Assembly: GCA_949752735.1 (NCBI GenBank)
Contig: OX457039.1
Coordinates: forward strand, 41,899,699-41,963,698
Origin: Lumbricus terrestris
Taxonomy: Eukaryota; Annelida; Clitellata; Crassiclitellata; Lumbricidae
Length of the DNA: 64,000 nucleotides
Direction of reading: 5' to 3'
Both the position numbers and the translations under genes were made by a program. Positions 22,814 to 36,300 of the stretch are shown here, one piece after another; positions within the stretch are counted from its first letter, which is position 1, and each line of letters starts with the position of its first letter. Under the pieces are notes generated by a model that was given only the letters and a program-made list of their open reading frames with translations, did no database searches and was not told the origin of the DNA.

Positions 22814-25800
22814 TGTTTGGTGGGAGCTGGATCAGACTGCTGGTATATTGTTCTGCATTTGGAGGATATTTCCAAAGAGTTTGATGCCAGGCTTTTCATG
22901 ATGGATACAAATTAGCCCCATGCAATGAATGCCGGTCCAGGTCCTTGCACAAGTTCCATGCCACGGATACAAAACCTGCTGGAAGAGCCTATAAGAGGTG
23001 ATAATTTCATGTCGACGCATGTCGACTTGTTTAATCATTGTCTAATTATAGCCTCTTCTCTGCTTGCTCTAACCTCCCCGGCTTTTAACCTGGCACCGAA
23101 ACGAACATGGTAGTTTTGGCTATTGCGCGGGGACTTAATTTCATATAGGCCTAAGCTATAAGTTTATACACCAAAGGTCATTTAAGCTGGTTTCTCTGAC
23201 GTAGCTCTTTGGGCGCTGAGAAATTCTCCAGAATTGACATTAAATCACATTACACTGTCACTAAATAATTATTAGCAATATTGAACCAAACTTGAACACA
23301 ATTACGCATATGTAGACCTAGGTACCTGGTTTTCTTGCATATAATATATTTTATAGGTCTACATAGATTATGCTGGAGAATAGGCATGCCTGTATACATG
23401 GAGAATGCATGCATTTAATCGCTCAAACGCACGCAAAGAACCTTTAAAAATTAGTTCAAACCGGATGCAATTAATATGCCACTAGTCATAATTGCATAAT
23501 TAAACTATAGGCCCAACAGAACCCGTAGTTGGCATGCACAGCCAGTCCTAAGCGGAGCTATATATACACTGGGGTCTTGGTCGCTAGTTGCCTCTTAGAA
23601 GTTTTAGAAGATTGAATCAGCGATGACCAATCAATTCTAATGCGAAGTCGATGACGATTCATTATGATTGTGACTGATTGCTGGCTAACAGTTGAATGTT
23701 AATTAGTTTGGATTCTAAATATAATTGTCTTAGTGAGCAACCGAGAAGGTATATGACCTTACGCTTCAACGAAAGAGAGGAGATTATTTTCTTGAAACAT
23801 TCATATGCATTGTAGAAAGTCATAATTAAATTATTCATAATAAAACACATAGTTATAGACTCTTAACATTTAGAAAACTTCCATTCTAATGTGAAAACTA
23901 AAAGTTAAATGTATAAGAAAACTTCTATGTTCACGTAGAAGCTAAAAATGTAGGCTAATGGCACTGGCTAATGCTTAAGCCAGAGTTTCACTGTTTCAGT
24001 AAAGGGTGCTGTTCTGGCTTTAGGCCTACACACAAAATTCAATGTAGGCCTATTGCCTTAAACTCTAATGAAATGACAATTAAGCTCTGAACAAAATTTG
24101 AAGACTGAAATAACGTAACCAAGACTATTGTGAATATGTCTAGCTATTATAATTATGGTCTTTGTCTTCCCACAGGAACCAAGCAACACGGAATAGTAAG
24201 TAAGATGTAATTACCTTCGCCGTCTCCTTTTCCAGCATCTTTTACTCGATTCTGATTCATTTTCTATTCGGATTCTACCTCAAATGGACGCAGCCTCTGG
24301 CAAGATGCACAGAATCAGGTCGCGACGTGTAGCCTATATATAATTATGTCCTCTTCTCAGAATCAGCTTTAATTAATTAGGAGCTAATTAGTCCGTTGAT
24401 TTCTTTGATGGTTCATCGATTTCTTCCGGCTGCATCTTCATTCGACCTCATATTAATCAATGTCGTTTCTGGTAGAAATAGATCCGAATCTAATCTGGAT
24501 GAAAAAATAATCACAGTTCAGTGCGCACAGTCATACTTTAGAGAATCTGGTATTAAGCTATATTAGCATTAGTTTGCGTGATATGCATCAAATTGAAGAT
24601 AGACCCCTTTTTAATTGAACATAGCATTTGCTCAGCCAAGAATACGGACACACAACAAGCACAATTGTGTATCCGTAAGATAATTAGTTCTCAACAGCTA
24701 AATGCGTCAAATTCCATTGGGCAATATAATTATGTGGTCATTTCAATCTAATTATAAAAAACGATGTAATTGACAATCATGAGGCACACTGTCTTGCTGT
24801 GACGGCTAAAACGTGCCTTACAATGCAAGTAGCTAAAAATTTGTCGCCCAACAATTATCAACCAAATTGCAAAATATTCTATGCTTCTGTTACTCGAGGA
24901 GTTGACTCTATTCCCAAAAAACCGGGGTCTCCAGCCATGCTCGCAATTTGTGCTACCAACCTCTACATTATTTGCGTAGCATATACATGCTTAAATGAAT
25001 TATTGAATTGAGTCAATTCAATTGAATTAAATACAAACAGTACCGGTATATATAAGCATGTGGACCAATACACTGTCGTGTCTAGCTCCGTTTTCTAAAA
25101 TACACCAGCGCAGGCTAGATCTATATACATGTATAATGCAGGTGTCCTCAAGCAGACCTCTCTACAGGTGCAAAGGCGAGTTATGCAGTGTAGTGTATAC
25201 GTATAAGTATAGGTTTACGCACAGGTGCATCCGCGCTATTTCACCATATATATTACATGTATGTTCAACATGCTTGCATTCGACAAGTCCATTTATGCAG
25301 ATTTATAAAGGCTTCAAAGTGATTGAAATATTAAGACCTGATCATTGATCATTCCTGCAATATAATTATAGGTTACATGCGCAATCGACCCAGAGAATTT
25401 TCCTTAGCCTAACTCTTGTGCCTAATCATCAATATCGGTAGTCATGGTTGTAAACAAATTCACTATAGACCGCGAAGTAGGCCTATATTAACCATAGGCC
25501 TATACGGCATTTCTAGAATTATCGATGGCGACGCAAGAGCTGTTGAACGGAGATATGAAGATAATTCATTGACTGTATACCCCCCAATAACCTAAATAAA
25601 TGTATGTTACAGATACTATGATGAATTTTATACGCTGTATTAGGCCATAGATAGAGCCTATTACGAAAACATGCAGTGCAATCCTACCCAAGTGCGAAAC
25701 CGTCAATATTTTACCTGCGTTTCTACACAAGCAGAAAATCTATAGAGATAATTATTATAATGCCTTAGTCAGATATAATAGCCTGTGTCGAAGCCTATGC

Positions 25801-26437
25801 AATAGTATGCATATTGATTAAGCACTACACCTTTTCATTCATACCTGCAAATAAATAAATGCAGTAGGTTCTAGGCCCAATGACCACTTCGACGGACATA
25901 GGCCTAAATCGGTATTTGTGACACTGAGAAAGTAGGTACAGTAGCTTGTGAGAGATTGTGTATAATTAGGCCTGCTGTATGATCGATATTCCTGACATGA
26001 ATTGTGCACTCTTAATAGAGCTGAATCGATATGTCGTGTGCGCATGCGCAGTGGGTCGGGTCGAAGCTGCGTACACACAAGTTTAGGCCTACGAATTTTA
26101 AAAGTTTTTTGAAGTTTTTCCGGTCAAAATTTTCTTAACACGTCAACAATCCAACGTTTTAAACCAGCTGTAATGAATGGGTACTCAACAGAGTAGGCTA
26201 TACAGTGGAGATAGTCAACGACCTTTTGCTGTTCGTGGAGTCACCTTAGCAAAACACAGCAGTTTAACAGTTCTCTGCCACGGAATGTGGATCAAATCAA
26301 GAGGTCTACTGCATCTTGCTGAATTTATATGGATCATATAGGCCTATAGAAACAATTTACACCAGCAAAGTGGAATTATCTGAAGCACCGTACAGCATTG
26401 TTAGTGGCTATACTAACAGTAAGAAAATATAAATGTA
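22814..26437. other. No gene recognised
   Basis: About 3.6 kb of non-coding DNA. The first ~100 bases may be the continuation of a decayed LINE. The few short frames (for example 24799-25011 and 25058-25348) lack domains, flanking splice signals that join, or any recognisable family. Confidence 0.4.
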
Positions 26438-26445
26438 CATTTGTA

Positions 26446-28043
26446 CAGGGCCTACTATCCCCCCCTGGAAGCTGGAAGCAGTCCCCCCCTAAGAGAAACT
26501 TTTTGCCTATATACATTGCAAGCGCCCAAGGCGCGAAGCAGCGAGTACCGAAGGCACGAGACCCATATATATAGCGACTAGGGGGTATGGGGGGAGTGTC
26601 GTAAGCTCCCCCAGCGGGGTCTGGGGCAGAGCCCCAGAAACCAACGCATTTTTAGCTGTTGGCATCGACTAGAGCGCATGTTTTAGGCTCTTGGTTGCTA
26701 GCTGTTTATGAACGATAAAAGTCATGAAAATTTCACTTTTTTGGATTTGCACGCTGTAATTATACCTTTTTTAAGCTGTCATTTTCACAAAATTGCTCGT
26801 GAATTCAATGCTCAGAAATGTGGTTTAGGGTATCATAGCATTATTTAATTTTTTGTAATTTGTACAATATAATGGTAACATTGTAAAATTTTGCATTATG
26901 GGTTAACAGTGCGACACTGTAGTACTTAGTCCTATGAAGTTTGGAAAAGTTCAGCATTCAGTAAAATATAAATTTCTTTTGGTATATCAAATCGAGTGGT
27001 CAACCGTCAGTTTTACAATACTCAGAAATATCCATTTTGGGATCCAAACAAATCCCATGGATATTTCCCTGGACCACTCCCCGTAATTTCCTCTCTGGAT
27101 TCCACCAGAGCGTTTCAATGGAATAATTCCCTCGGAACATTTCCCTCAAATGTAGGCTTCAAAAGTGTAAGCAATTTGCATTTGTACAGACTTCAATATA
27201 GCCTAAGCCATTTGCTTTAATCCCTACTTGCTTTTGAACTTCAATTGTTGACCAACCAAGCTTTTATTGCTTGATTGATGTTTACTTAAACAGACTAAAA
27301 TCCTTTAGGCCTAATATAAACAAAAGTAGGCCTACTAATTTACTGCTGCTTCTTTGCCTCATATCACTAAAATTCATTCTGAAAATATCGTTCATTTTAT
27401 TTGAAACATATATAAAACAAGTGCAGTGTCAGCAGATATAAAATATACTTTAAATTTTTTAACAATTAATGTAATTAATTAGGAGTTGTGAGAGCGAGTG
27501 TCATATACGTGCAGGGACAAATGTAAGTGAATAAAGCAAAGGTCATACTAAATGAATATTTACCCTTGAGATGGCGGGACGAACGTTCAATGGGAATTTA
27601 CCGTGGGTGTGCAGGGATCCTCGAGAATGGTACAGAGCGAGATGCCGGGGGATATGTCCAGAAGGAAATCTCTTATTCCCATCTATCAATGGGGGGCGGG
27701 GGATTTCCCTCTGGCACAAGTTGGATCAGGCTACTTACTTCCACACCCCCCCACGTGGCAAGACCTGACGCGCGAATGTGATGGAAGTGCAAGGACAAAT
27801 TTATGTGAGTGTTAAGCAAAAGTCAAATTAAATGAAGATTTACCCTGTGCTATGATGGGGAGGGGATTGTTTGGGGGAATTTACCAAATGGAAGTCAATG
27901 GCAGATACTGGGGAATACCGGGGGAAAATGTTCTGGAGGAAATATTCTATACTCTACTTTATCATCAGGGGGGGAAACCTTTCCCCCCCTGGCCCAAATT
28001 GGAAGCAGTCTGCTTCCATCCCCCCATGGCGTAGTAGGCCCTG
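26446..28043. mobile_element. hAT-type DNA element, 1.6 kb, with 8-bp target duplication
   Basis: The inverted ends are CAGGGCCTACTA and TAGTAGGCCCTG. CATTTGTA is duplicated on both flanks (26438-26445 and 28044-28051). The left part contains GCGAGTACCGAAGGCACGAG and GTCTGGGGCAGAGCCCCAGA, a small hairpin. At 27480-27850 a roughly 280-bp block is tandemly duplicated (GCAGGGACAAATGTAAGTG against GCAAGGACAAATTTATGTG). Short overlapping frames near 27530-28060 are G-rich by-products. No transposase. Confidence 0.85.
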
Positions 28044-28051
28044 CATTTGTA

Positions 28052-30427
28052 TATTGTGAGCTATAGGCTAGCTACCTTTGGCGCTAATCGCTTTTGAATG
28101 ATAACGGTATAAGAAAATGTAGCCTGCATGTAGCTGTAAGCTTATATATCGCGAGCTATAGGCCTACCTTTGGCGCTAATCGCTTTTGAACATGACTTAC
28201 CGGTACCTCGAATCCTCTATCCGTGATTAGTATCTCCTTGTATCCCGATCCTTAGTGCAGGTCTACTATATAATTATAGTAATTAGGGTCGAATGCAGGT
28301 TGATTTAAGATCTTCCTACGGAACTATGCTGTCCACCACCTTCAAAAAATGCAATTCTGCATGCAATAATCGATTACAAAAGCGTCATATTTCACGCGCG
28401 CTTTGTTTGATCCGAATAGCGAATATTAATTACTGAATAGTCGGAATACCTTAGGTTTTCGTTTTGCAAAAGGAATAGCCTAATCCGTTGGCTCCTGCTG
28501 TACACGTCACCACGGACTTATTCTACATAATCATGTACGTCTATGCTCATTATTTTGCTATAGCGAACGTGTCGAACGTTATCCAATCAACCATGACTTG
28601 CACGTTGACTGTCGTTCATGGACCCAAACCTACAGCCTATCTCTAGAGTATGCATAATGTATAGCTTACATGAATATATAGACGAGTGGACCCTACATAA
28701 TTATATTATTTAATCCAGAGAGCACGGAAGACCTTCATGGAATGGCCTAACATCTACATAATCATCATAAACTCTGTCTGTCTGTCCGTCGTGCTTAGTC
28801 ACCTTTGACCTTTTGAGCTAACGCAAATATGCAGTTGGGTCTATAGCCTACCTATGGGGCATGCGTGGACATGTATATATATATATATTTATATATACAT
28901 ACATGCATGTAGACGCGTCTCACATGGATGGACATGCCGTGGGTGCAATGCAAGACAAAGCATGCCTCGATCTCGATCATTGGCTGTGGCCTCAGGCTGC
29001 CGTCCGAATTCATCAATACATTGCTACGCGCTCATCGCTGCTGCGTTGAGTCTCTGCTCAGCCGTATATTTACAACGGCTTAGAACGTTTACATAAACAG
29101 CGTTCGTTCCCCTTGATGACGAAGGCCTGGTGCCAACGAGGCAGCCACAACACCAAGATATAAATACAGTCACAGATATACATGTACAAGCATACAGGCA
29201 AACAGACGGATAGACAAACAGACAGACAGACGGATAAAGAGACAGACGAGACACAGACGAAGACGTAGGCGTACAGGCGGAAGGATTTAACCATCGACGT
29301 ATAGGCCTAATGATATACGTATACGTCTATGGATTTAACAGTTGAATGCTTTCCTACCCAGCAAAGAGGCATTGTCACCATTTTTGGTCAATAAAAGATC
29401 ATTAGTAGACAGGCCTATACAGCCTATGCAGCCTATTATATTGAAACAATAATATATATATATATATCTGATGCATAATTTCATGTGGATTTTGTGTTCA
29501 CCTACGGTGCATGACATAAGAGGCTCCATAACTACCACCACACAGAGAAGTCATATCTTCCTCCATCACACAACATCTAATCGGAAGTCATCTAGGCCTA
29601 ATACAATCTGGAGACGTTATAGCGTAGACCACAAAAATAAACGCAGTCAGCAATGTGACGCTATTATGTTCAAACCACACTATGGTTCAAACCTACGCTA
29701 ACTAAGCACGCGTGTCAAAATTCATGGAGTTCGCGATCCAAAATGGAACAGAAAATAATATGCCTATGGGAGATGCACTGGGGAATAGCCAGTGCTGGGT
29801 AGGCCTACTAGTTAATTAGTAAAATGCTATTTAAATAGCAGAATAATATATAGGTATACTCGCGTCGAAAATTAGAATAGTCATGTAAGAGGACCCATAA
29901 TAGGCCTACCAGTTTTCAAATCGAAATGAACGTATTTATATATAGACTCTAAGTCGATCATGTGTCAATTTACTATTTATTACAAAGCAAATAGGGAACT
30001 ACCAGCAGTTCTGCAAATAAAAATTTCCATTTCATTCTATTTTGTATTTGCAAACTCTTCACGAATTGTGGCACGCATGTTATAATAAGTTAACGTTAAG
30101 TCAGAACAATAGACTGTCACATTGCTAACTGAATATATCGATTGCTTGCGCTACACCGTCTCCAGATTAGGCCTATGTCAGATTAGATCCGAGAAGATGT
30201 TATCCGATGGGAATGAAAAGACGACTTCCAATGCACCGTGGGAGAACACTAAGTCCACGTGAAATACTTCATAGTGCGTATACGCACATTCTTTCCATAA
30301 TAGGCTAATTAAAGGCCTACGCTGCATGCTAACCCAGCATGTTCTGTTAATTATTGATCGTTATCAACACAACGAGAGTTTGCTGGATGGGAAAGTGTTT
30401 AAGTCGTGTGCCAATTTAACGCATATA
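28052..30427. other. No gene recognised; simple repeats
   Basis: A TATATATATATTTATATATA tract lies at 28873-28900 and an (ACAG)n-like tract at about 29200-29240. CTACCTTTGGCGCTAATCGC occurs twice (28069 and 28164), a short local duplication. Short frames over these tracts are not supported. Confidence 0.4.
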
Positions 30428-31639
30428 CACCGTGATTCAAAAAAAAGTAAGCCAAATTGTTTTTCAAATATCTCCAATGCCTGATAACATATCACGCTAA
30501 AATTTTCCAAATATTTAGAGAATTGGACCAAGAATATGATTCAAAGATATCATGAGATAAAGTTGAACGGATAAAAAGATATGTATCTTTCAACTTTCAT
30601 ATGCCGAAATTTCAGTTTACAAGCAATTTTCTGTTAGATTCAATAAAATGTAAGTCAAACTGTTTTTCTTATATCTTTAATGCCTGATGACTAATCATGC
30701 TAAAATTTTCCAGATATGTAGAGAATTGAATAACAACATGATTCCCACAGTTTGGTTTGATTATTTAATTAAATAAGATGCTCAAAATGTCCTCCTCCTG
30801 CTTGCACACAAGCCTGGAGGCGCTGGCGCCATTGGGCAACAGCATCGTCGATTATCCGCTGGTCCAGGTCATCTCACACTTCCATCAAGCGCTACGTCAG
30901 ATCGTTTATACCATGGATTGTTGTCTACTCGGTCTTGCATCAAGCTCCACACTTTATGGTCGGCAGGATTCAAATCTGGGCTGTTCGGAGGTCATAATGT
31001 GGGAGAAATGATGTCTGGCGTCTCTCTTGTCAGCATTTCAATGGTTTCCTTGGCTCTGTGGGCTGGGGCACTGTCCTGTTGAAAAACCCAGCCTTCTGGG
31101 GCTAGATTTCTGATTACATATAGAGGATGTTGCGACAGCAGAACGTCGCGATAATAGGATCCATTAATTTTTTATCCAGGGTCACTGAAGACCAATATTG
31201 GGAACTATCAGGCGTCGAAACCCCAAAGAACATAATAAGAGACTTGCTGAAAACTGAAGTTTCGGGAGATGAAGTTGAAATATTCCTATCTTTCTATCCG
31301 TTCAAATTTATGACTTGATATTTTGGAATCCCATTCTTGATTCAATTCTCTAAATATGGGGAAAATTTTACTATGATTAATTATCAGGCCATAAAGATAC
31401 GAAAAAAGTTTGACTCACATTTTATTGAATCTAGCAGAAAATTGCTTGTAAACTGAAATTTTGGCGTATGAAGTTGAAAGATACCTATCTTTTTATCCGT
31501 TCAACTTTATCTCATGAAATCTTGGAATCATATTCTTGGTCCAATTCTCTAAATATTGGGAAAATTTTAGCGTGATATGCAATTAGGCATTTGAGATATG
31601 CGAAAAATAATTTGGCTTACTTTTTTTTGAATCACGGTG
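30428..31639 (-). mobile_element. Mariner/Tc1-class element with very long inverted repeats
   Basis: The ends are CACCGTGATTCAAAAAAAAG (30428) and its inverse (31639), with TA on both sides. Similarity between the arms continues for about 300 bp. Each arm is itself built of repeated units: GCTAAAATTTTCCA followed by ATATTTAGAGAATTG-like sequence occurs twice in the left arm and again in the right. Between the arms, the minus strand near 30780-30890 encodes remnants similar to a mariner transposase C-terminus (W-R-Q-R-L-Q-A-C, GGGHFEH). The plus frames at 30778 and 31127 are shadows. Confidence 0.8.
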
Positions 31640-31641
31640 TA

Positions 31642-33319
31642 GTACAAAAATCAATAGCAAACTACCGGTAGATCAATCTGCAGAGAACATTTAAATTAAA
31701 CGTATGCGCGTATCCTATGTTCCAATACAGAGACTACATGCACATGATCGGTTCATGACTGCTTCAGTAAGCCAAATTATCGTCAGGAAAAGGAATAGTT
31801 TATCTGAGTAACATTTTGAACAATAGCACGAAGCCTATTATGTGAAACTAAACAGGACTAGTAATAAATTGAATGTTAAAACGGTCGAAAAACATATGCT
31901 TAAGCCCTCTTGCTTGTTCTCTGTATATATTCGGGTTTGACGAACAGAATATTAACTAGTAGGAGGTAGTCCGGGCAGAATAGATCAAAGTCATGAAACG
32001 GGTGGTCACAAAAGCTCACGATAGGCTACCTGAAGCAATTAGACAGAGTTTGGCCTAGCCTACATGTATACAGCGTTAGCCTACTTCTTGATTAGTTTGC
32101 GGACTCCATATGAAGGCATTCGCTAGATAGCGCGACTACGGAACAAAGACTTCAATACATTTAGAGCTGTTCTAGCCTCAAGATCGATGTCAATATCGAT
32201 TGAACTGCTCGCACAACTCTTCCGGTGGATTAGCATACTTACTGATTCACAGATATCAGGATTCAGAAATATTATTGTCGCTGCTGATTAGCAGCGAAAA
32301 GCAAAATAAAATAATGACAAATGACAATGAAAATACATACATATAGGCTTACTTACATGCAGACATAGGCCCTACATACATGCATACACATGACATGCGA
32401 TGTAGCTATATACATACATACGTACGTACGTACGTACGTACGTACGTACGTACATACATGCATTATAGAATAGTTCACAACATGTCTATTATGTAGTTGT
32501 ATAATGTGTTTATTGAATTGCATATTTCTATTTGTCTTGATTGTATACTTGCATTAATTATTCTGTTCTTGTACATTGTTCCCGCAGTGCGTTTGCAGGC
32601 GGTTCAATAAAGTATATACTTACTTACTTACTTATTACATGCAATGTCATACATACGTTACATACATGCATACATATACACATACATGCATACATGTACA
32701 TACATATACAGTATACACGCGTACGTACGTACGTACGTAGACCTACATGCATGCATGCATACATACATACACACATACATGCATGCATACATACATACAT
32801 GCATACATACATACATACATACATACATACATACATACATACATACATACATACATACATACATACATACATACATACATACATACATACATACATACAT
32901 ACATACATAAATACATACATACATACATACATACATACATGCATACATACATGCACACATACACACATGTAGCCTGCAAGCTGTAGAATGCACTAACTGA
33001 CACAGTCAGTTCGAAGTTATTGTCTAGTGAGTTAAACTAATTATCGTGCAAAAGTATAATAATTTATAGGTCTATGCACTGCAGTTCAATTACTCGACCT
33101 CAATGCTGTTGCTTATCGCGTTATGCTTCAAAGTTCACGGCGCATACCAATAAAGAAGCTCTTCGCATACGAGATTATAAGTTAACACTGCATGTAGGCT
33201 GAGCCTCTAGGCCTACACCGATTTATCCGTCTTGCGAAAGCTGTGTTTTACATTTCTCTAAAATTGATTATCTATATCTTAGAATCAAACGTGCTCGATA
33301 ACATTCATTTCTCGGAGAA
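31642..33319. repeat. Upstream DNA with (CGTA)n and (ATAC)n microsatellites
   Basis: A CGTACGTACGTA run is at about 32418-32452 and a second at about 32718-32738. A long (ATAC)n/(ATGC)n tract runs from about 32640 to 32966. The stretch ends just upstream of the lyase start codon, so it should contain that gene's promoter, but no TATA or other core element is clear. All long tyrosine/isoleucine/histidine or cysteine/methionine/valine frames here come from the microsatellite. Confidence 0.8.
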
Positions 33320-36300
33320 ATGTTGGCCTGGATAGAACATGTGGTCTTCGCAGTGGTTGTTATACTTCTGTTCAAGGCGTGGACTCGCAGGGGTTTTGAG
33401 GGAGTCATTGCCGTAGTGGGTCAAGTTCTACTCGCGTTGCCCGGGTCTCGAACCCTCGTGCGATGGTTTTTAGCCAAAGAAGTAACGAGCTTTACGAAAC
33501 AAATTAAGGCGAAAGAAGAACAACAGACGAAAGAGCACAAACCGCTTGCCACGGTCCTACCGAAGAAAGGTTGGTTATTATATGCACCAGCATGACAAGT
33601 AGGCTATATTATTATAGGCCTACTGTACAGCCACTGATATGCTCATACAATCGGGTGCGGTAGGTCTACTCAGGGTGTAACGTAGGCCTACGCTGACTAC
33701 ACCCAGTGTGTCTAATAATAGAAGTGAAGTATTCTTAATAACCTGCGTCTGAAAGTAACGACGTCAAAGTAGACTATAGGCTACACGCGTTTCCTGTCCC
33801 AGAGTAGTTCAGAGCACGCTCGGAGCGATCATGGAACATGTGCCGCTAAAGGCCTAATAAATTACAATAATTAGGCTATATGCCTATGCTAATAAGTAAC
33901 CATGTAAATTGCAAAACCTTATGAAGCAAATGCTCAGGGTTTTCAACTCGATCCGAAACTAGTGCAGTAGGTCTGGGTCAAAAGTACTTGATGGACTCTA
34001 CTGGACTTTGGACTAAGACTTGATGGGCAAAGATCTACATGCAGTAGACTTACCAGAGCAGATATTGGGATATGTAGACATATGCACAGGCACAGGCTAT
34101 TGCCTGGCTACGCCTGTAGCCTAGACCTAGTTATAGGCCGAAACTTGACAGTGTACGTCTGATACGGTCTACTAGGTTAGGATAAGCTATATATATGAAT
34201 TAAAAGCCCAAAAAGTGAATTATATGGTGGGCCTACTATGAGTAGCCTACAGCCGAACTTAAAGTCAAACATTTGATTGCATTCAGCCGATATTAGGCTA
34301 ATAGACCTGCGCTTCTAGCTGCACACAGCCACACCTTTGAGAGCGTGCACGGGGTGGAGCTTTACGCTATTTTTTAATCTTCGTTGGGTGTTAAAAACAT
34401 ATCTAGCCTGCTTTAACTCTGTGCGCTTTTTATCGACTGCAGCAGAATAAATTCTTTTAAATTATTTATTGCATCCTAACCTCAATCTCCACCATCTCAG
34501 TTTTGGAACACTTTTTGTTGAAAAACTGACCTCCATTGACTTTCAGAAGGTCGTGGGTAAGTGGATTGTACAGAAGCAACACCATACAGGAAACTGGGCT
34601 GGGTGTTGGTTCCTTCTGTATATCCTGAAAATCCATGAAAATAATTGCACACCTATTCAGTGCAATGGATGCGGTTTGTATGTAAATGTAACTGTTTACT
34701 GGTCACAGCATTCTTCTGCTAGATCACACCTTGTATTATGTCAACAAAACAAAACAAAATGACTCATAAACAATTAATATACTATAATTAATAGATTTTC
34801 TGCAGGCCTATGCGGATAATAAAAATTGTAACCGTAGGCTTAATACTAATACTTAATACTAATATAAGCGCCTCTTACAGTAGGCCTACTAGCTATTGAA
34901 AGGCGCTCTCGGCGTGACAGCCCCGATGAAACTAGAAAGATTTCAAGCAGCGATCACGAGGGCTGAAGATGGCACCCCAATTAGATCTTACTACGGGCAG
35001 AAGGAGGGAGGTCATTCCACATAGAAGGGTCTACAATGTCAAAGGCTTGGTGTTGGCCATGGTAAAGTCCTTGCCCGGGGTATTTCCATAATGATTGGAG
35101 ACATAGGCGTACGAGGCGGGGGTCCAGAGGGGGCAAATGCCCCCCAAATTTCGGGCAAATGTGTTTTTCGGGCAAAAGAGGCTTGGACGGGGGGAAAAAT
35201 TCGGAGAATTTTTTCGGGCAAAACAGGTATGGGAGGGATTTTTCGGGCACGCAGCAGGGGTAAAAAAGTCGTAAGATTTTTCGGACGGGAAAATCTTAAG
35301 AATTTTGGGCGGATTTTTTCGGGCACGCAGCAGGGGTAAAAAAGTCGTAAGATTTTTCGGACGGGAAAATCTTAAGAATTTTGGGCGGATGACTAAAAAA
35401 AAAAAAAGGTCGTCAGATTTTTTTCGGACGGAAAAATCTTAAGAATTTTGGGCGGAAGACTTAAAAAAAAAAGTCGTCAGATTTTTCGGGCAAAAAATTT
35501 TTTTTTGCTCCCCCACTGCCGAAATGTCCCGTACGCCTATGATTGGAGATCACCTCTGAGAAAATTCACATCTATGCATTGTTCTAATAATGCCTTAATC
35601 GAATGGTTTCGTTGTGTATGTTAAGGAATTCCGCATTCTGAACTCCTTGCGAAGATGGAAGAAATGAAGTCGATGAACAAAAACGCCAGCGACAGCCATC
35701 TTTTCGCATACGTCTACACAGGCGACGGTGAACACTTCGAACTTCAGAAACAAGCCTTCGAACTTTTCTGCGGTAGGCTACGGTGGCTTCGGACACGTCT
35801 AATGTAAAGCAACTAGCCTATAGTTTATTCCTAGGCCTACTGTTATATTATTGCAGCTACCATGATAGGCTGTATCATATGATAGGCCCATTACTGGAGG
35901 GTATTCGAATAACTATCCACTCTTTTAATAACGAATGCAGTGAATGAACTGCGACTCCCTCGTTTTGTTTATAACTCTAGCTCTTCTGTATTAGGCCTTT
36001 TGTGATCTCCTACTGTTCACAGGATCGAACGCCTGCGCAGAGCGTTCGGAATCGTAATCTCGAGAGTATAATTAGTATGGCCCTATATATAATATGTCGC
36101 AAGGCGAATTGTCCTTGCCCGCCTAAACGATTACCTCTCTTCTAACTCACTCCTCAATCCTCACCAATCTGGCTTTATTAAACACCACTCCACAGAAACT
36201 CTACTCGTCTCTCTCTACAATAAACTGGTCTCGGCCGTCAGTCATCAGCAAGTCTCCTGCCTCTGTCTCCTTGACATCTCCGCTGCATTCGACACCATCG

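Noticed and set aside
32541..33003. Frames of 79-143 codons on both strands rich in Tyr-Ile-His-Thr or Cys-Met-Tyr-Val
   Set aside because: They are translations of an (ATAC)n microsatellite; both strands and several frames are open for this reason.
34469..34762. 97-codon plus frame as lyase exon 2
   Set aside because: The true exon 2 is at 35626-35772 by phase and similarity; this frame has no matching motifs.
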